Source of the DNA: Chloroflexota bacterium
GTDB lineage: Bacteria; Chloroflexota; Limnocylindria; Limnocylindrales; CSP1-4
Direction of reading: 5' to 3'
Length of the DNA: 56,112 nucleotides
Assembly: GCA_003141455.1 (NCBI GenBank)
Contig: PLMA01000035.1
Location: 15,821-71,932, forward strand
Every line of letters starts with the position of its first letter. The first letter of the stretch is position 1. Both the position numbers and the translations under genes were made by a program. Positions 19,120 to 27,587 of this stretch are shown here, in pieces. The notes beneath the pieces are model-generated. The model had not been told where the DNA came from and ran no database searches. It saw nothing but the letters and a program-made list of their open reading frames with translations.

Positions 19120-20262
19120 CTAGCAGCCCGCGACGGCGCCCGCGGTCACGTCCTTGCAGAGCGTGGCCTTGTCGATCCACTTGGCGTCGAGGACGACCTG
19201 AAGGTTGTCCTTGGTGATCGCCTGAGGCTTGAGGAGGATCGAGTTGAGGCTGTTGCCGCCCGGGGACTTGAAGGGCGACGACGCGCCGTACTTGTCGGTG
19301 GTGATCTTGTCGAGCCCCGTGCCAGCGCAGAGCTGAACGGCGGCCTGGCCGGCGGCGTCGCCGAGCATGCGGGCGTCCTTCCAGACGTCCACGGTCTGGG
19401 TTCCGAGGGCGATGCGGTTCAGAGCTGCCAAGTCGCCGTCCTGTCCGGAGACCGGAACGGTGCCCGCCATACCCTGGGACTTGAGGGCAGCAATTACGCC
19501 ACCCGCCATGCCGTCGTTCTCGGAAATGACAGCGTCGACCTTGTTGTTCTGCTTGGTCAGGAACTGGGCCATCTCGTTCTGGGCGTTGGCCGGATCCCAG
19601 TTGTCGGTGTAGGTCTCGCCGACGATCACGATCTTGCCGGCCGGGTCGGTCTTGCCGACATCGGGAACTCCGGCCTGGACCATGCCCGCGCGCAGGAAGT
19701 CTGCGTTGGCGTCGGCCTTGTTGCCCTTGATGATCACGAAGTTGCCGGCGGGCTTGGCCTTGAGCACGGCCTCGGCCTGCATCTTGCCGACGAGGACGTT
19801 GTCGAAGGTGATGTAGAACGCGCCCGGATCTTCGATCAGGCGGTCATACGCGATGACCGGGATGCCGTTGCTGAGGGCCTTGGCCACAGCTGGCTTGATG
19901 GCCGTGCCGTCCTGGGCCAGGATGATCACGACCTTGGCGCCCTGGTTGATCAGAGCGTCGACGTTCGAGAGCTGTGTGTCAGCGGACGACTTGGCGTCGT
20001 TCGAGAGGTAGGTGGCGCCAGCCTTGGTGAGCGCGGCCTTGATCGCCGGCTCGTCCCACTTGGCCCAGCGCTCTTCCTGGTAGTTGTTCCAGGAAACGCC
20101 GACGGCGCATGGGGCCGGAGTGCCCGCAGGGGTCGCCGCAGGCGTCGGGGCCGGGGTGGCCCCGCCGCCGCCTGGGGTCGGAGATGCGGTCGAGCTCCCG
20201 CAGGCTGAGGCGACGAGCGCTACAACCGAGATCAGGGCTGCGGCCTTGCGACTTCTGAACAT
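19120..20262 (-). CDS. xylF: D-xylose-binding lipoprotein, XylF-like
   Basis: A 380-residue sugar-binding lipoprotein of the periplasmic binding protein family 4 (CUT2). The lipobox LVASAC places lipidation on Cys21. A Gly/Pro/Ala/Thr linker follows, then the domain with VGVSWNNYQEERWAKWDEPAIKAAL and IPVIAYDRLIEDPGAFYITFDN, both XylF-like. Motifs IIKGNKADANADFLR and VSGQDGDLAALNRIALGTQTVDVWKD complete the pattern. The ATG at 20262 has AAGGAGG nine bases upstream. It is first in the operon with xylH and xylG. Its promoter appears to lie about 370 bases upstream at module B. D-xylose is the probable ligand because of that context and the family resemblance. Confidence 0.93.
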   Translation of the reverse strand: MFRSRKAAALISVVALVASACGSSTASPTPGGGGATPAPTPAATPAGTPAPCAVGVSWNNYQEERWAKWDEPAIKAALTKAGATYLSNDAKSSADTQLSNVDALINQGAKVVIILAQDGTAIKPAVAKALSNGIPVIAYDRLIEDPGAFYITFDNVLVGKMQAEAVLKAKPAGNFVIIKGNKADANADFLRAGMVQAGVPDVGKTDPAGKIVIVGETYTDNWDPANAQNEMAQFLTKQNNKVDAVISENDGMAGGVIAALKSQGMAGTVPVSGQDGDLAALNRIALGTQTVDVWKDARMLGDAAGQAAVQLCAGTGLDKITTDKYGASSPFKSPGGNSLNSILLKPQAITKDNLQVVLDAKWIDKATLCKDVTAGAVAGC

Positions 20263-20881
20263 ATGTCCCTTCCTCCTTGTGGAATGGATGCGGATCGCGA
20301 TCCGCCAAGCGACTGTCTTCCGCTTTGAGCCTGCCGGACCTCCTCTCCGCCTTCTATCGTTCTTCGATTCCGGTGACTAATCGATTGGATCGCCCATGCC
20401 CTGAGCTCTACCGGCGCCGAACTCTGGCGCCCGGCCGAGTTCCTATGGCGGCGGCACCGTCTGACTCACAACCGTAGCAGTGCATCCGCGCCATGGCCTC
20501 GCTCGGAACAAGAGCCGTCCCGCCGATCGTTGGCGGTACGCGCGGACATGATATCGCAGAGATGCAGGTAGCCTCTGGGCACGATCGGGTCAACTCCCGT
20601 GTCGCCCGGCTGGCGCGAGCGCCTGTCCGGGCGCATACCTATGTAGCATACGCATGCTTCACCAGTCAAGATCGTGGAGTAGATCGCGAAGCAGGATGTT
20701 CGAAGTGCGACCGCACGCCCCGTCGGAGATGCATTTGCAAGTCCCATGAGTTGATACGGTGGGATCGGGCGAGCGGATTACCATTCGAGTCTCCGCGCAT
20801 AATCGCTCTCGGCAAAGGCCAGGAGTGCCCTGGATCCGACGGTCCGGGAAGCCGCCGGGCCGCGGACGGAGGAGAGCTGGA
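20263..20881. other. 619-bp divergent region, xylF / haloperoxidase-like gene
   Basis: No gene is supported. The region contains promoter/operator module B (20633-20669), a small GGCGCC/GGCGCC stem around 20413-20432, and an unusually long xylF leader of about 370 bases. The GGATGT element at 20694-20699 lies at nearly the same distance from the -35 box as GGATGT at 13843 in module A. Confidence 0.55.
20633..20669 (-). promoter_or_regulatory. Promoter/operator module B, xylose importer operon
   Basis: Bases 20633-20658 are identical to 13781-13806, and the -35 box TTGACT (minus strand, 20664-20669) lies at the same spacing as in module A. TACATA (20640-20645) is the -10. The dyad AGCATACGCATGCT spans 20645-20658. 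The five bases between the dyad block and the -35 differ between the copies, so only functional elements are conserved. Confidence 0.75.
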
Positions 20882-22768
20882 ATGTTGACCACGCGCCCCC
20901 GGCGCAGGGTGGCCCTGATCGTGGCCGCCGCGCTTGCAGTGATCGTTCTGGCGGCAGGCGGGCTGATCGCGGTGCGGCCCTGGCAAGGGACGCCGCCGCG
21001 GCCGACGCCGATCGCCGGTCACCCGCAGTGGTCCGTGGCCCGAGCGTGGGACGAGGTGCTGCTGGACGCGATACGCCGCGCCCTGCCGAACCCGCCGGTC
21101 CATGCCCGAAACCTCTTCCATACGTCTGTGGCCATGTGGGACGCGTGGGCGGCGTACGACACCCAGGCTTCCGGCTACCTCGTCAAAGAAAAGGACACCG
21201 CACCTGATGTGACCGCGGCCCGTAACGAGGCGATCAGCTACGCAGCCTACCGGGTGCTGACCTCCCGCTTCATCAAGGCCGTCGGCGGAGACAAGTCGCT
21301 GTCCGAGTTCGACGACCTGATGGACTCCCTCCACTACCCGCTCAACGTCACGACGACCGACGGCAACTCGCCGGCCGCGGTGGGGAACCGGATCGCCAAG
21401 GCGGTGCTGGCTTACGGGCTGGACGATGGGTCGAACCAGGCCGGCGGATATACCGATCCTTCCTACCAGCCGATCAATCCGCCGCTGGTAGTCAACCGGC
21501 CCGGCACGCTCATGATCGACCCGAATCGATGGCAGCCGCTCCAGATCGAGCACATGATCTCGCAGAACGGCATCCCGGTGACGAACGGCGTCCAGCAGAA
21601 CGTCGGGCCGCATTGGGGCGGCGTCAAGTCGTTCGGCCTTCCATCGGCCGACGCCAAGCGCCTGCCGATGGATCCGGGTCCGCCTCCGCGGCTCGGTGAT
21701 CCGGCGACCGATCAGATCTTCAAGGACCAGGCCGTCCAGGTGATCCGCGACAGCAGCCTGCTCGACCCGGCAGCCGGAACCATGATCGACATTTCACCCG
21801 GCGTGCTCGGCAACAACACGGTCGGGACCAACGACGGCCACGGGCGCTCGGTCAACCCGTCGACGGGCAAAACCTACCCTTCGGACATGGTCAACGAGGG
21901 CGACTTCACCCGCGCCCTCGCGGAGTTCTGGGCCGACGGCCCCAACTCCGAGACGCCACCGGGGCACTGGAACGTGATCGCCAACACCGTGTCGGACCAG
22001 ATAGACCCGAACCTCAAGATCGGCGGCCTGGGCTCGGTCGTAGACCGGCTCGAGTGGGACGTCAAGCTCTACCTCGCTCTCAACGGCGCCGTCCATGACG
22101 GCGCCATCGCGGCCTGGGGCGGCAAGGGCTACTACGACTCCGCCCGACCAATTTCCATGATCCGGTACATGGCCGAGAAGGGCCAGTCGAGCGATCCGGC
22201 CCAGCCCTCCTACAACGCCGAGGGCTTGCCTCTTGTGTCGGGCCTCATCGAGGTCATCACCAAGGAGACGACTGCACCAGGGCAGCGCCACGCGGCGCTC
22301 GCCGGCTACGAAGGTCAGATCGCCATCCTGTCATGGGCCGGAAACCCCAAGGATCCCAAGACGCAGACCGGCGGGGTGAAGTGGATCCTGGCGCTGAATT
22401 GGGTCCCCTACCAGGCCGCCTCGTTCGTCACCCCGTCGTTCTCGGCGTACTTCTCCGGTCACAGCACGTTCAGCCGGTCGGCGGCGGAGGTGGTAACGGC
22501 CTTCACCGGGAGCGAGTTCTTCCCGGGCGGAATGGGGGACTACACGGTCAAGCAGGGCTCTCTCAAGTTCGAGGCCGGACCCACCAAGGACGTGGTGCTC
22601 GAGTGGGCCACCTACTACGACGCCGCAGACCAAGCGGGAATCTCGCGACTGTACGGCGGGATCCACATCTCGGCGGACGATCTCAGCGGCCGGTTGGTGG
22701 GCTCCCAATGCGGCAAGGCCGCCTGGACGCTGGCCCAGCGGTACTACAGCGGGAAGATGAACTCGTGA
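20882..22768 (+). CDS. Vanadium-dependent haloperoxidase-like (PAP2 superfamily) secreted protein
   Basis: A 628-residue protein with one N-terminal membrane anchor or signal (RVALIVAAALAVIVLAAGGLIAV) and a large extracytoplasmic domain. The vanadate/phosphate pocket is recognisable as YDSARPISMIRYM, then PSFSAYFSGHSTFSRSAAEV, then SRLYGGIHISADD, matching the Arg, Ser-Gly-His and final Arg/His motifs of vanadium haloperoxidases and PAP2 enzymes. The start ATG at 20882 has GGAGGAG upstream; the upstream in-frame extension is rejected. The CRTAC1-type gene follows after 39 bases. Such pairs recur in bacteria but their substrate is unknown. Halide oxidation cannot be told from phosphatase activity by eye. 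Confidence 0.85.
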   Translation: MLTTRPRRRVALIVAAALAVIVLAAGGLIAVRPWQGTPPRPTPIAGHPQWSVARAWDEVLLDAIRRALPNPPVHARNLFHTSVAMWDAWAAYDTQASGYLVKEKDTAPDVTAARNEAISYAAYRVLTSRFIKAVGGDKSLSEFDDLMDSLHYPLNVTTTDGNSPAAVGNRIAKAVLAYGLDDGSNQAGGYTDPSYQPINPPLVVNRPGTLMIDPNRWQPLQIEHMISQNGIPVTNGVQQNVGPHWGGVKSFGLPSADAKRLPMDPGPPPRLGDPATDQIFKDQAVQVIRDSSLLDPAAGTMIDISPGVLGNNTVGTNDGHGRSVNPSTGKTYPSDMVNEGDFTRALAEFWADGPNSETPPGHWNVIANTVSDQIDPNLKIGGLGSVVDRLEWDVKLYLALNGAVHDGAIAAWGGKGYYDSARPISMIRYMAEKGQSSDPAQPSYNAEGLPLVSGLIEVITKETTAPGQRHAALAGYEGQIAILSWAGNPKDPKTQTGGVKWILALNWVPYQAASFVTPSFSAYFSGHSTFSRSAAEVVTAFTGSEFFPGGMGDYTVKQGSLKFEAGPTKDVVLEWATYYDAADQAGISRLYGGIHISADDLSGRLVGSQCGKAAWTLAQRYYSGKMNS

Positions 22769-22807
22769 CCGGGGCCGTCCAGATCGAGCCGCGGCGGAAG
22801 TGACCAG

Positions 22808-24472
22808 ATGAGTCGCCGCAAGGTCGTGGGTTTCATCGTGGTCGTGGCGGCCTTGTGTGTCGTGGGCGCGACCGTCTTCGTGGTCGCGCTCGGCCGTTCC
22901 GGGGTGACCACCCCCACAACTGCGCTGGGTGCGCCCCATTTCGTCGATGAGACGTCGGCGGCTGGGGTCGCTCAGACCTACTCCGGCGACTCGAGGTTCT
23001 CCGTCGGTGGGGGCGTCGCGGTCTTCGACTGCAACGGCGACGGCAAGCCCGACATCTACATGGCAGGTGGCAGCGGCCCTGCCGCGCTCTACCGCGACGA
23101 CAGCCCGGTCGGTGGTGCCCTCAAGTTCACGAGGCTCCAGGATCCCGCAACGGACCTCACGAACGTTGAAGGCGCCTACCCGATCGACATCGACGGCGAC
23201 GGCAAGGTGGACCTGGCCGTGTTGCGTTTCGGCGAGACCATCCTCCTCCGCGGCCTGGGCGATTGCCGCTTCCAGCGCGCCAACGAAGCCTGGTCGTTCG
23301 ACGGCGGCAACGCCTACACAGCGGCCTTCAGCGCCACGTGGGAAGGCTCGTCCGGGCTGCCGACGCTCGCCATCGGCCACTATCTCAGGCTCGACGCCTC
23401 CGGCGCCCAAACTCTCGATTGCGCCGACAGCCAGCTCGTGCGGCCCAAGGCGGACGGAACGGGTTTCGGCCCGCCCATCGCCCTGACCCCCGGCTACTGC
23501 ACGTTGTCGATGCTGTTCAGCGACTGGGACCGCTCCGGGCGACGCGACCTGCGGATGACCAATGACCGCAACTACTACGTTGATGGCTCCGACCAGCTAT
23601 GGCGCGTCGCGCCCGGCGAGCAGCCGCGCCTCTACACCGACGCGGACGGCTGGGTCTCTTTGCAGATCTTCGGCATGGGCATCGCCAGCTACGACCTCAC
23701 CGGTGACGGGTATCCGGAGGTCTTCCTGAGCAGCCAGGGCGACAACAGGCTCCAGACGCTGACCTCAGGACCGGGGCAGCCGACCTATCGCGACATCGCC
23801 CTCAAGCGGGGCGTACTCGCGGCTCAACCGTTCACCGGGGGGGACGTGCGGCCGTCGACGGCGTGGCATTCCGAGTTCCAGGATGTCAACAACGACGGCT
23901 TCATCGACCTCTTCGTCTCCAAGGGGAACGTGAACGCGGAGCCCGACTTCGCCCAGAAAGATCCGAACAACCTGCTCCTGGGCCAGCCCGACGGCACCTT
24001 CAAGGAGGCCGCGGACGCCGCCGGTGTCCTCAACTACGCCCGCGGCCGCGGGGCCGCCCTGGCCGACTTCAACCTCGATGGCATGCTCGACCTCGTCGAG
24101 GTCAACTACCTCGATGGGGCGAAGCTGTGGCGGAACGTCGGCTCGGGCGACGCCGCGAAGCCCGGCCAGATGGGCAACTGGATCGCCATTCGGCCGACCG
24201 AAACCGGTCCCAACCGCGACGCCATCGGGGCCTGGATCGAGGTCCAGGTTGGCCACACGACCATGCGGCGTGAGCTGACCATCGGCGGCGGGCACGCGGG
24301 AGGGCAGCTGGGCTGGACCCACTTCGGCCTCGGCCCCGCCGGCAATGCCCGTGTCCGCGTCCAGTGGCCGGACGGCGAGGTAGGGCCCTGGATGCAAGTG
24401 ACCGCGAACCAGTTCGTGGAGATCACGCGCGGTTCCGCCGAGGCGCAGCCATGGACGCCGCCCAAGAGTTGA
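22808..24472 (+). CDS. CRTAC1-like secreted protein with FG-GAP/VCBS repeats and UnbV/ASPIC domain
   Basis: A 554-residue extracytoplasmic protein. Residues 6-28 form an N-terminal anchor or uncleaved signal. Several FG-GAP/VCBS repeats with calcium-binding loops follow: FDCNGDGKPDIYM, IDIDGDGKVDLAV, YDLTGDGYPEVFL, DVNNDGFIDLFV and DFNLDGMLDLVEV. They suggest a beta-propeller. The C-terminal UnbV/ASPIC domain ends LGWTHFGLGPAGNARVRVQW, then PDGEVGPW. This is the layout of cartilage acidic protein 1 homologues in bacteria. It follows the haloperoxidase-like gene and is followed closely by the M24-like gene at 24489, suggesting a three-gene transcript. The molecular role is not known; a scaffold or substrate-binding partner for the haloperoxidase is inference. 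Confidence 0.9.
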   Translation: MSRRKVVGFIVVVAALCVVGATVFVVALGRSGVTTPTTALGAPHFVDETSAAGVAQTYSGDSRFSVGGGVAVFDCNGDGKPDIYMAGGSGPAALYRDDSPVGGALKFTRLQDPATDLTNVEGAYPIDIDGDGKVDLAVLRFGETILLRGLGDCRFQRANEAWSFDGGNAYTAAFSATWEGSSGLPTLAIGHYLRLDASGAQTLDCADSQLVRPKADGTGFGPPIALTPGYCTLSMLFSDWDRSGRRDLRMTNDRNYYVDGSDQLWRVAPGEQPRLYTDADGWVSLQIFGMGIASYDLTGDGYPEVFLSSQGDNRLQTLTSGPGQPTYRDIALKRGVLAAQPFTGGDVRPSTAWHSEFQDVNNDGFIDLFVSKGNVNAEPDFAQKDPNNLLLGQPDGTFKEAADAAGVLNYARGRGAALADFNLDGMLDLVEVNYLDGAKLWRNVGSGDAAKPGQMGNWIAIRPTETGPNRDAIGAWIEVQVGHTTMRRELTIGGGHAGGQLGWTHFGLGPAGNARVRVQWPDGEVGPWMQVTANQFVEITRGSAEAQPWTPPKS

Positions 24473-24488
24473 GGAAGGAACCAGACGC

Positions 24489-25865
24489 ATGGTCAACGCA
24501 CGGCTGGCCGAGATCGCGCTGCCGGACTTCGGCATGCCGGAGGCGCGGCCCGAGATCCCCGGGCACGTCTACGCGGCCCGAGTAGCGGCCTTCCGCGAGC
24601 GCGCCGAGGAAAGCGGTTACGACCGGCTCGTCGTATATAGCGATCGCGAGCACAGCGCCAACCTGAGCTACCTGACCGGCTTCGATCCCCGGTTCGAGGA
24701 GGCAGTCCTCGTGCTCGGGCCGACCGGCGAACCGGCGATCCTGGTCGGCAACGAGTGCCAGGGGATGGCGGCCCAGGCACCGCTCAAGATGAGGACGGTC
24801 CTGTTCCAGGATCTCAGCCTGCCGGGTCAGCCGCGCGATCGGTCGGCGCCACTCGCCGAGATCCTCGGCGGCATGGGCATCGGGCGAGGCAGCCGGGTAG
24901 GCGTGATCGGCTGGAAGCCGTACGCCGGCCGCGAGTTGATGGATGCGCCGTCGTATCTCGTGGATGAGCTGCGGCGCCTCACCGGACCCACCGGGACGGT
25001 CGAGAACGCGACCGGCATCCTGGTCGACGCCGCCGATGGCCTGCGCGTGATCAACGAGATCGACCAGCTTGCGGCGTTCGAGCACGCGGCCTGCCAGACG
25101 TCGGACGGCGTCCGGCGCCTGCTCTTCGGGCTCGAGCCCGGGATGACCGAGAGCGAAGCTGTCCGGCTCCTGCGCTGGAACGGCATGCCGCTGTCCTGCC
25201 ACCTCATGCTGTCGGCCGGGCCGAGAGCATCGCTCGGAATGCTCAGTCCGGGCGACCGTCCGATCCAGCGCGGCGACCCGTTCACCGTCGCGTTCGGCGT
25301 GTGGGGTGCGCTCAACTGCCGGGCCGGCTTTGTGGTCGGCGGTTCCGACGAGCTGCCTCCAGGGATCGCGGACTACGTCGAGCGCCTGGTTGAACCCTAC
25401 TTCGAGGCCATCGCGGAGTGGTATGGCGCCCTGCGGGTCGGCCAGACGGGCGGCGTCCTGCACGAGATAATCCAGCGCCACATTGGCGATCCGTTCTTCG
25501 GCGTCTCACTCAATCCGGGGCACCAGATCCACAACGACGAGTGGGTCAACTCCCCGATGGCCCCGGGCTCGCGGATCGAGCTTCGCTCCGGCATGGCTCT
25601 GCAGGTCGACGTCATCCCGGCAACCGGGACGGACTTCTTCACGACCAACATCGAGGATGGCGTGGCGCTCGCCGATGGATCGTTGCGCGAGGCTTTCGCG
25701 GCGGCCTACCCCGGAGCGTGGAAGCGGATCCAGGCCAGACGGCAGTTCATGAGCGACGCCCTGGGGATCGTGCTGCACCCGGACGTCCTGCCCTTCTCCA
25801 ACATCCCGGCCTACCTGCCTCCATTCCTGCTCCGGCCGGACAGTGCCATGACCGTTGCCGTCTGA
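24489..25865 (+). CDS. M24 (pita-bread fold) peptidase homologue with degraded metal site
   Basis: A 458-residue cytoplasmic protein with a creatinase/prolidase N-terminal domain (RLVVYSDREHSANLSYLTGFDPRF, then EEAVLVLGP) and a C-terminal pita-bread domain (about 190-440). In active M24 enzymes two Asp ligands lie in a DxG...GYxSDxTR stretch. Here the aligned segment reads TVAFGVWGALNCRAGF, so both Asp are missing. The His motif survives as NPGHQIHNDEW, the first Glu is replaced in GMALQVDVIPA, and the last Glu is kept in NIEDGV. It is therefore probably not a dinuclear metallopeptidase. A non-metal creatinase-like hydrolase or a binding protein is possible. It lies 16 bases after the CRTAC1-like gene. 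Confidence 0.82.
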   Translation: MVNARLAEIALPDFGMPEARPEIPGHVYAARVAAFRERAEESGYDRLVVYSDREHSANLSYLTGFDPRFEEAVLVLGPTGEPAILVGNECQGMAAQAPLKMRTVLFQDLSLPGQPRDRSAPLAEILGGMGIGRGSRVGVIGWKPYAGRELMDAPSYLVDELRRLTGPTGTVENATGILVDAADGLRVINEIDQLAAFEHAACQTSDGVRRLLFGLEPGMTESEAVRLLRWNGMPLSCHLMLSAGPRASLGMLSPGDRPIQRGDPFTVAFGVWGALNCRAGFVVGGSDELPPGIADYVERLVEPYFEAIAEWYGALRVGQTGGVLHEIIQRHIGDPFFGVSLNPGHQIHNDEWVNSPMAPGSRIELRSGMALQVDVIPATGTDFFTTNIEDGVALADGSLREAFAAAYPGAWKRIQARRQFMSDALGIVLHPDVLPFSNIPAYLPPFLLRPDSAMTVAV

Positions 25866-25880
25866 CCATTTCGCCGCCGA

Positions 25881-26714
25881 TCAGGCGCGCGGAGTCTTCG
25901 GGGCACGCCGTCCGGATTCAGGCGGGTTGGTCCGCCCCGGGCCCCAAACCTCCGGGCCGCAGATGAAAAGCCGCGGGCTGTGACGGGGCAGGGTCGCCGG
26001 ATCCGACCGCCATGAGGCTACCGTCTCATCGAGCCAGGCCTCCAGCCCATCGAAATCGTGCCAGGGCTGGAACGCCCAGCCCTCGGAGCGGCACAGGGCG
26101 ATCAGCTCGCGTTTAGCGAAGATCACGTCCGAGTAGGCCGCGGCGTACCTGTCGCTCTCGCCGTCGCCGATGAAGACGACGATCCGGCCGGCAGCCTGGT
26201 GGGCCAGCACGCGCTGCCGCTTGCAGGTCCCACAGACGAGGCAGTCGGGGTGGCCGTTGGGAAAGCTCATCCGAGCGTGCCGTCCGTCGAAGACGGTCCG
26301 CGCGCTGATGACCGGGATCGGCGGCACTCCGAGGCGTCGCAGCGCGGGCTCGATGTAGAAGCCGAAACCGTCACTGACGACCTCGACCGGGATCTCCAGA
26401 TCGAGCGCTCGCAGGGCGAATGAGGCGAAAGTCGGATCGTGAGGCTGCGCCTCAGCGAGCGCGACGACCGGCGCCGGGTCGCCGGGCAGCAGCTCGACCT
26501 GACTGGTGAAGAGCGTCCTCGAGCCGACGGTACCGGCATCGTAGGCCTCGTCATCAGCGCGATATCGCTCGCCGATGAAGCGGTACAGGATCGTGTCGGA
26601 GACGTCGGTGGTGGCGATCGTGCCGTCGTAGTCGACCAGCAGAGCTATCGGCGGCTGACCGGGCCGAAGCGGGGGCACGGGCGTCGCCGGCGGGTCGCCG
26701 GGATGGGTTCGCAT
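25881..26714 (-). CDS. HAD-superfamily phosphatase, MtnX/phosphoserine-phosphatase-like
   Basis: A 277-residue cytoplasmic HAD hydrolase. Motif I is LLVDYDGTIATTD with the nucleophile and acid/base Asp pair. Motif II is around VEVVSDGFGFYIEPAL, the Lys of motif III is in CGTCKRQRV, and motif IV is VFIGDGESDRYAA. The cysteines in CLVCGTCK are usual in MtnX-like members. Those enzymes act in methionine salvage, but no other salvage genes are nearby, so the substrate is open. The C-terminal 50 residues are proline- and arginine-rich and unconserved. No good ribosome site precedes the ATG at 26714, so the start is less certain. Only 15 bases separate its stop from that of the convergent M24-like gene. 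Confidence 0.82.
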   Translation of the reverse strand: MRTHPGDPPATPVPPLRPGQPPIALLVDYDGTIATTDVSDTILYRFIGERYRADDEAYDAGTVGSRTLFTSQVELLPGDPAPVVALAEAQPHDPTFASFALRALDLEIPVEVVSDGFGFYIEPALRRLGVPPIPVISARTVFDGRHARMSFPNGHPDCLVCGTCKRQRVLAHQAAGRIVVFIGDGESDRYAAAYSDVIFAKRELIALCRSEGWAFQPWHDFDGLEAWLDETVASWRSDPATLPRHSPRLFICGPEVWGPGRTNPPESGRRAPKTPRA

Positions 26715-26862
26715 GTCGGGAGGATACCGGCCGCGACCGGCGAGAGGTCACGACGGGGCGCGACGCGGAGGGGCCGCGACGAGCAGGGGCCGCGACTAGC
26801 AGGAAATGCGATCGCCCGGGTCAGCGGCCCGGGCGACGGCTATCGAGTGGCGGCCGGACGTG

Positions 26863-27021
26863 CTAGACGTTCTCCTGGTCGAGTTCCAGAGACTCCTCGT
26901 CCCCTTCCTCGGTCAGCTTGAGCCAGACGAAGAGGCCGGCCAGAACGAGCAGCGGGATGATGATGAGGGCGGCAACGATCAGCAAGAGCCCGACCACCAG
27001 GTACTTGAAGAGCGCTTTCAT
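26863..27021 (-). CDS. Small single-span membrane protein
   Basis: A 52-residue protein with GGAGGT five bases before the ATG at 27021. Residues 1-6 are MKALFK, residues 7-33 form one long hydrophobic helix (LLLIVAALIIIPLLVLAGLF), and the C-terminal tail is acidic (KLTEEGDEESLELDQENV). The basic N-terminus suggests the acidic tail faces outward or that the helix acts as an anchor. It lies 41 bases downstream of the conserved hypothetical at 27063 on the same strand and may share its transcript. I recognise no family. The strong ribosome site and the typical membrane pattern are the support for calling it. Confidence 0.68.
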   Translation of the reverse strand: MKALFKYLVVGLLLIVAALIIIPLLVLAGLFVWLKLTEEGDEESLELDQENV

Positions 27022-27062
27022 GGTCTACCTCCGCTACCCGCCTTCGTACCAACCGAGCCGGC

Positions 27063-27587
27063 TCAGGCTCCTGGTTGGGGCTTGGCGGCCTTTTCGCCTC
27101 GCATGTCCGGGGCCTGGGCGATCAGCGCCTCGACCTCATCCCTTGTGAACTCAGCGATAACGTGCCGGCTGCCGGTCTGGGTTCCCATCAGCAGCCGCAA
27201 GACGAACGCGCCCTCTTGTTCGAAGAAGAAGATGTCGCGCGGCTTCTGCTCATCGACATATCGGCCGACGACACGGAACGCCTGCTCATAGTAGCCCGGC
27301 TGGCCCCAAGTCACCGCAGGCTGATGGGTTTCGCGTCTAGCGTGGCCTTCCTCCATGAACCGCGCGATGTCGTCGTCGAGGAACGTGAAGGTCTCCTTGA
27401 TCTGCGTGCCCAGGTGTTCCGACCAGGCACCGGCTGAGGCCGTCTCGACCACCAATCCCTGGACGACGAACCCGTCCGGGGCCTCGACAACGAGCATTTC
27501 GCGCATGCCGCGCTGGTCGAGGAAGGCCCCGATTGAGCGCAGGACTTCCTCGTAGTTCTGGCGCGGACTGCCTTCATAGATCCGCAT
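27063..27587 (-). CDS. Hypothetical cytoplasmic protein, 174 residues
   Basis: No family is recognised. The ATG at 27587 (MRIYEGSPRQNYEEVLRS) has GAGGA seven bases upstream. A longer in-frame reading upstream is arginine/proline-rich shadow sequence and is rejected. The protein is soluble, acidic and predicted alpha/beta: a strand-rich stretch MREMLVVEAPDGFVVQGLVVE, a helical FTFLDDDIARFMEEGHARRE segment, and a second strand pair RDIFFFEQEGAFVLRLLM. The C-terminus is a short Pro/Lys tail. It is divergent from transketolase across a 417-bp gap, and its downstream neighbour is the small membrane protein. Confidence 0.72.
   Translation of the reverse strand: MRIYEGSPRQNYEEVLRSIGAFLDQRGMREMLVVEAPDGFVVQGLVVETASAGAWSEHLGTQIKETFTFLDDDIARFMEEGHARRETHQPAVTWGQPGYYEQAFRVVGRYVDEQKPRDIFFFEQEGAFVLRLLMGTQTGSRHVIAEFTRDEVEALIAQAPDMRGEKAAKPQPGA

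Noticed and set aside
22331-23410. 359-codon minus-strand frame across the haloperoxidase and CRTAC1 genes
   Set aside because: It crosses the boundary of two genes supported by motifs and has no signal of its own.
25866-25880. Terminator between the M24-like and HAD genes
   Set aside because: The gap is only 15 bases and contains no inverted repeat.
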